From AC-32 sp038237925 (lineage in GTDB: Bacteria > Actinomycetota > Thermoleophilia > Gaiellales > Gaiellaceae): DNA of 17,840 nt. The DNA is taken from NCBI GenBank assembly GCA_038237925.1, contig JBBRYF010000026.1, positions 1 through 17,840 of the forward strand, in the 5' to 3' direction. Position numbers and translations under genes: made by a program. The notes beneath the pieces were generated by a model, which worked only from the letters and a program-made list of their open reading frames with translations, was not told the DNA's origin and did not search any database. Below are positions 14,407 to 17,840 of this stretch, piece by piece (position 1 is the first letter of the stretch; each line of letters begins with the position of its first letter).

Positions 14407-15848
14407 GACGAGAGATGGTAGACGGCAACCCACGGGCCCGCATAGCGGCCGCCGGGGGCGAGGTAGAAGACTCGTTGCAGCCGCCTCAGCCCGTCGTAGA
14501 AGTGGCTCTCGGCCGGGTACTGGTCACGCGCGGCCAGCACCCGGTCGGCGACGGCCCCGGTGACGATCACGTAGTGGACGCCTTCCCTCCGGAGGCGCGC
14601 AAGGTTCCGGTCGGGATCGGGGTGGCTCTCGCTCGGCAGTGGCAACTCGAGCTTCACGATCCGGAAGCCCGCGAACGGCGGCAGCGACGGATCCGCGGCG
14701 AGCCGTGCGTCGGCCTTCACGTGCCGCTCGACCCAGTTGAGGGCGACGACGCGTGTGTCGGAGTGCGTCAGCTTCCGGTCGGCGCGGATCGTCCAGGTCA
14801 GCGGAACGACCAGCAGCAGCAGCGTCACCGGCGCGAGCGCCCGCATTCGGCCGGCCAGCGCGGCGAGAGCCGGCACGAGCGGCAGCACGTAGCGGTCGAA
14901 GTGCGCGCCGAGCGTGCAGAGGTCGAGGAAGTAGACGACGACGAACGAGCCGAGGATCAGGTCGGCGCGGCGGCGCTGGACGAGCGCGACGACCAGCCCG
15001 AGGACGCAGACGAGCAGCGCAGGCCCCAGGCCCTCCCAGAGCCGATCGGCGAAGGCGATCGGCGCCGCGTGGTCGTGCTCGAAGCCGAGCCAGCCCTGGC
15101 GCGCGAGCCGCTGAACGCGGTAGGCATCCCCGACGGCGCTGCTCAGGTGGACGACGAAGAACGGGCTCGTCGCGCAGAAGGCCGCCGCCGCGGCGGCGAC
15201 GCCGACCGCGAGCCGCCGCGGCTGACGGTAAGAAGCGACCGCGAGCGGTACGAGCAGGAAGATCCCCGGGTACTTGAAGCTCATAGCGAGGCCGGCGACC
15301 AGTCCGCCTAGCTCGATGCGGCCGGACACGAGCAGAGCGAGCGACGCCGCGACGCCGAGCGTGAGTGGAACGTCGGTGACGGCCATGCGCGAATAGGCAA
15401 CGTGCGTCGACTCGACAGCGACGACCGCCGCGGCCACCGCGCCCGCGGGACCGCCGTAAGCGCGGCTCCCGAGCCACCAGGCGGCCGCGACCGAGCCCAC
15501 GGCGAGCACGATCATCACCAGCCGCGCCGCGAGGTACGACGGGTGTGCCTGCCAGGCCTCGAACGGCGCGATCACATACATCAGCAGCGAGGGGTAGTCG
15601 AACCAGTGCGGATCGAGCCCGCCGCCGTGCGCCATGTGCCACGCACGCGGGACGATGCTCTGCTCGTCGGGGCTGAAAAGCGGGAACGGGTGGCCGTAGG
15701 TGACCCCGACCGCGCGGAGTGCGGCCGCGGCGGCCAGGATCGCGGCGAACGCGACCTTCGGCCCGCCCCAGAGTGCCTCTCCCCGCCGTCGCGCCGGCGG
15801 GGCCTCGGCCTCAGACGGGTGGGGCGCTTCCGCCGACGAGCTCGGCAA
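14403..15848 (-). CDS. GT-C type membrane glycosyltransferase (GT39/PMT-like)
   Basis: This is a polytopic membrane protein of about 481 residues, likely using a polyprenyl-linked sugar to glycosylate something at the outer membrane face. Hydrophobic segments alternate from about residue 30 to 355, with a soluble C-terminal domain to residue 481. Family marks are FSPDEQSIVPRAWHMAHGGG (59-77, with the acidic pair Asp61-Glu62 in the first outer loop), the YSRMAVTDVPLTL segment (152-164) and a cytoplasmic FKYPG (191-195). The first start codon available is TTG 15848, which overlaps the IGPS-like gene by 38 nt; no in-frame ATG or GTG occurs before the first membrane segment, so the start is uncertain. 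The stop overlaps the lipoprotein GTG. The acceptor is unknown; the neighbouring exported proteins are possible acceptors. Confidence 0.8.
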   Translation of the reverse strand: MPSSSAEAPHPSEAEAPPARRRGEALWGGPKVAFAAILAAAAALRAVGVTYGHPFPLFSPDEQSIVPRAWHMAHGGGLDPHWFDYPSLLMYVIAPFEAWQAHPSYLAARLVMIVLAVGSVAAAWWLGSRAYGGPAGAVAAAVVAVESTHVAYSRMAVTDVPLTLGVAASLALLVSGRIELGGLVAGLAMSFKYPGIFLLVPLAVASYRQPRRLAVGVAAAAAAFCATSPFFVVHLSSAVGDAYRVQRLARQGWLGFEHDHAAPIAFADRLWEGLGPALLVCVLGLVVALVQRRRADLILGSFVVVYFLDLCTLGAHFDRYVLPLVPALAALAGRMRALAPVTLLLLVVPLTWTIRADRKLTHSDTRVVALNWVERHVKADARLAADPSLPPFAGFRIVKLELPLPSESHPDPDRNLARLRREGVHYVIVTGAVADRVLAARDQYPAESHFYDGLRRLQRVFYLAPGGRYAGPWVAVYHLSS

Positions 15849-16434
15849 CGTTCCCGGCCGGCACGATCACGGCGTCCATTCCTGCCCGCTCGAGCTCGGC
15901 GACCTCGTGGCGGCCGTTGACCGGCAGCTCGGCGATCGCGAGCTTCCCGGCGGGAACGTCCTGGAGCAGGTCGAGCGCGCGCTGAACTGGACCTTCGTCG
16001 CCACCGTCGCCGACGGCGAGTAGGAAGATCTCCGGGTCGACGCGCTCGAGGGCTGCTTGCAGCTCCTCCTCGTCGCGCACCTCGACCGCGCACTCCAGCC
16101 CGAGGTCCAGCGCCTCCCGGTAGGAATGCTCGAGCTGACCGTTCTCGTGCTCGAGCTCGGCGAACGCGAGCACGCAGGCATCGGCCCCGGCAGCGTGCGC
16201 CAGATCCGGCGAGCCGTGCGGGCGCCAGAGCAGCGGCAGGCTCGTCGTGTCGCGCACCGCTTCGACCGCGGCGTGCAGCGCGAGAGCCTCGGCCCCCTCG
16301 TCCTCGGCAGCCCTTGCCCGTCCGGGATCGTCGACAGGGACGACGATCGAGATCCCGTCCCCTTCGGAAATGGCCTGGCTGAAGCGGCGCGACCCGGTCA
16401 CCTGTTGCAATTCTGGCGCAACGGCGTCACCCAC
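15811..16434 (-). CDS. indole-3-glycerol-phosphate-synthase-like TIM barrel, degenerate
   Basis: The 207-residue protein looks like a shortened TrpC-type barrel. FSQAISEGDGISIVVPV (18-34) takes the place of the first strand. DPGRARAAEDEGAEALAL (36-53) resembles the helix after it. LPLLWRPHG (67-74) resembles strand 3, and GLECAVEVRDEEELQAAL (112-129) is very like strand 5. LAIAELPVNGRHEVAELERA (165-184) and GMDAVIVPAGNV resemble strands 7 and 8. The strand-1 Lys motif (EIKRxSPS in TrpC) is gone, strand 3 has Arg for Lys, and the strand-6 Asn is missing. Full-length TrpC is about 260 residues. Tryptophan synthesis is unlikely; ligand binding or regulation is possible. Start GTG 16434 has no visible RBS. 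It leads a four-gene unit. Confidence 0.65.
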   Translation of the reverse strand: MGDAVAPELQQVTGSRRFSQAISEGDGISIVVPVDDPGRARAAEDEGAEALALHAAVEAVRDTTSLPLLWRPHGSPDLAHAAGADACVLAFAELEHENGQLEHSYREALDLGLECAVEVRDEEELQAALERVDPEIFLLAVGDGGDEGPVQRALDLLQDVPAGKLAIAELPVNGRHEVAELERAGMDAVIVPAGNVAELVGGSAPPV

Positions 16435-16518
16435 GCGTGCGGACTTCGCGAATACGCTCGCCTCGGGGAGGAGGATGGGTGCGCCTTAAGCAAGTGTGCT
16501 CGAGTTTTCGGTCGCGGC

Positions 16519-17316
16519 TCAGACGCCGATCGGGTGCCAGACGGTCTTCAACTCGAGGAAGCGCGAGATCTCCCACGCGCTCTGGCCGTCCGGCTCGCCG
16601 CGGACGACGCGCTTCACGTTCTCGGCCGCGAGGCGCTCGAGCTCGGCGACCTCGCCGTTGGCGCCGGTCACGTCGAGCGCGTTCACGTCCATGTGCGAGG
16701 CGAGCACCGGCGCCAGCTCCTCGCGTAGGCCGGTGACGATGTTGACGACGCCTCCCGGGACGTCCGCGGTCGCGAGCGCCTCGGCGAGCTCGATCGCTGC
16801 CACCGGGTGTGTCTCGGACCCGACGGCGACGACCGCGTTGCCCCCCACGAGCGCCGGCGCGATCCGCGAGACCAGGCCCGCGAGCGCCGGCTCGTCGGGA
16901 GCGAGGATCGCGACCACGCCCTGCGGCTCGGGCACCGTGAAGTTGAAGTACGGCCCCGCGACCGGATTCGACGAGCCCAGCACCTGCGCCAGCTTGTCGG
17001 CCCAGCCGGCGTACCAGACGAAACGGTCGATCGAGCGCTCCACTTCCTTCGGCCCCGAGCAGAGATCGGCGAACTCGGACCGGCGCGCCTCCATCATCTC
17101 GGCGACGCGGTAGAGCACCTGGCCGCGGTTGTACGCCGTCAGGCCGGACCACTTCGGGAAGGCTCCGCGTGCCACCCGCACCGCGTCGCGGATGTCCTTG
17201 CGCGAGCCGCGCGCGACGTTCTGTCCCTCGGCCTCGTAGGTGCGCCCGGACTCCGAGCGCGGGAACTCACCGCCGACGAACAGCTTGTACGTCTTCTTGA
17301 TCGGCAGCCGGCTCAT
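16519..17316 (-). CDS. short ALDH-like protein lacking the catalytic half
   Basis: The 265-residue product matches only the N-terminal, NAD-binding half of aldehyde dehydrogenases. It has YKLFVGGEFPRSESGRTYEA (10-29), AVRVARGAFPKWSGLTAYNR (45-64), then PQGVVAILAPDEPALAGL (131-148) and RIAPALVGGNAVVAVGSE (151-168). The usual PWN with its oxyanion-hole Asn is PDE here, and the KPSE lysine is absent. The ELGGK glutamate region reads VVRGE, and the chain ends at HPIGV before any catalytic Cys. It is therefore not an active ALDH alone. ATG 17316 overlaps the stop of a normal ALDH by 4 nt (ATGA). The pair resembles the active and inactive domains of ALDH16 split into two genes, so it may be a structural partner. 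A clean stop and intact frame argue against simple decay. Confidence 0.82.
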   Translation of the reverse strand: MSRLPIKKTYKLFVGGEFPRSESGRTYEAEGQNVARGSRKDIRDAVRVARGAFPKWSGLTAYNRGQVLYRVAEMMEARRSEFADLCSGPKEVERSIDRFVWYAGWADKLAQVLGSSNPVAGPYFNFTVPEPQGVVAILAPDEPALAGLVSRIAPALVGGNAVVAVGSETHPVAAIELAEALATADVPGGVVNIVTGLREELAPVLASHMDVNALDVTGANGEVAELERLAAENVKRVVRGEPDGQSAWEISRFLELKTVWHPIGV

Positions 17317-17840
17317 TCGAAGTCCACGTACGGCTCGAGCCCGTGCAGGCCGCCCTCGCGGCCGAAGCCGCTCTCCTTGTAGCCGCCGAACGGCGAGGCC
17401 GGGTCGAAGCGGTTGAACGTGTTCGCCCAGATCACCCCCGCGCGCAGGCGCTGCGCCATCGAGAGGATCCGCGAGCCCTTCTCCGTCCAGACGCCGGCCG
17501 ACAACCCGTAGGGCGTGTTGTTGGCCTTCTGCACCGCCTCTTCGGGCGTGCGGAACGTGAGCACCGACAGCACCGGGCCGAAGATCTCCTCGCGGGCGAT
17601 GCGATGCGACTGCGCGACGTCGGTGAACACCGTGGGGGCGAAGAAGTAGCCCGTGGTGGGCAACGGGCACGCCGACTGGTGCAGCGTCGCGCCTTCGTCG
17701 ACACCGGCCTGCACGAGGCCGCGGATCTTGTCGAGCTGCGCCTGCGAGTTGATGGCGCCGACGTCGGTGTTCTTGTCGAGCGGGTCACCGACGCGCAGCG
17801 ACTCGATGCGGCGCAGCAGCCGCGACACGACGAGCTCGGC
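17313..17840 (-). CDS. aldehyde dehydrogenase, C-terminal part (runs off right edge)
   Basis: Aldehyde dehydrogenases oxidise aldehydes to acids with NAD(P). The visible 175 residues are the C-terminal third of a normal family member: SLRVGDPLDKNTDVGAINSQ (14-33), GYFFAPTVFTDV (64-75), REEIFGPVLSV (83-93, with the conserved cofactor-binding Glu), NNTPYGLSAGVWT (107-119) and GVIWANTFNRFDPASPFGGY (135-154) followed by KESGFGRE. The frame is open to the window edge, so the catalytic Cys and Glu and the N-terminus lie outside. The stop TGA overlaps the start of the short ALDH-like gene by 4 nt. Substrate unknown. In several actinobacteria such ALDH pairs follow deoC, which would suggest acetaldehyde, but that gene is not in view. 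Confidence 0.93.
   Translation of the reverse strand, partial: AELVVSRLLRRIESLRVGDPLDKNTDVGAINSQAQLDKIRGLVQAGVDEGATLHQSACPLPTTGYFFAPTVFTDVAQSHRIAREEIFGPVLSVLTFRTPEEAVQKANNTPYGLSAGVWTEKGSRILSMAQRLRAGVIWANTFNRFDPASPFGGYKESGFGREGGLHGLEPYVDFE

Noticed and set aside
13814..14443. Upstream extension of the DyP-like frame, giving 663 residues
   Set aside because: The extension overlaps the lipoprotein gene in another frame and is Arg/Gly/Pro-rich. The twin-arginine signal at ATG 13813 marks the true N-terminus.

Overview
This is a GC-rich window, probably chromosomal DNA from a high-GC actinobacterium. GTG starts are common, Shine-Dalgarno sites are sparse, and genes are packed with 1- or 4-nt overlaps. 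The polA-rpsA adjacency is known from actinobacteria such as mycobacteria. A deep-branching class such as Thermoleophilia would fit, but that placement is inference. I see no insertion sequence, CRISPR array, integrase or phage gene, and no gene-free stretch longer than about 220 bp.

Layout. (1) 1-3367, minus strand: DNA polymerase I (polA), then the 5' part of ribosomal protein S1 (rpsA), which runs off the left edge. The 220-bp gap between them holds a possible frameshifted small membrane-protein gene. (2) 3387-5836, plus strand: a tandem-GNAT protein overlapping by 1 nt a LarA (lactate racemase)-like protein that seems to lack the known catalytic residues. (3) 5833-11134, minus strand: a complete five-gene branched-chain amino acid type (HAAT) ABC transporter, transcribed livK-livH-livM-livG-livF. 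It has a strong hairpin after livK and a good promoter and RBS before it. (4) 11270-12455, plus strand: tRNA-Leu(CAA), then a phosphofructokinase with pyrophosphate-type active-site residues. (5) 12452-16434, minus strand: a compact four-gene unit encoding an indole-glycerol-phosphate-synthase-like barrel, a GT-C membrane glycosyltransferase, a lipoprotein, and a Tat-exported DyP-peroxidase-like protein. (6) 16519-17840, minus strand: the C-terminal part of a normal aldehyde dehydrogenase, overlapping by 4 nt a short second ALDH-like gene that lacks the catalytic half.

How the parts work together. Regions 1-4 are mostly housekeeping: replication and repair, translation, amino-acid uptake and glycolysis. 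The more unusual material is a set of pseudoenzyme-like proteins: the LarA-like protein, the IGPS-like barrel, the DyP-like protein and the half-ALDH. Each keeps a recognisable fold but appears to miss catalytic residues, and each sits in a tight transcription unit. The best candidates for undescribed biology are the envelope unit at 12452-16434 and the ALDH pair, which resembles a split ALDH16. All homology and residue alignments were made by eye; no search was run.
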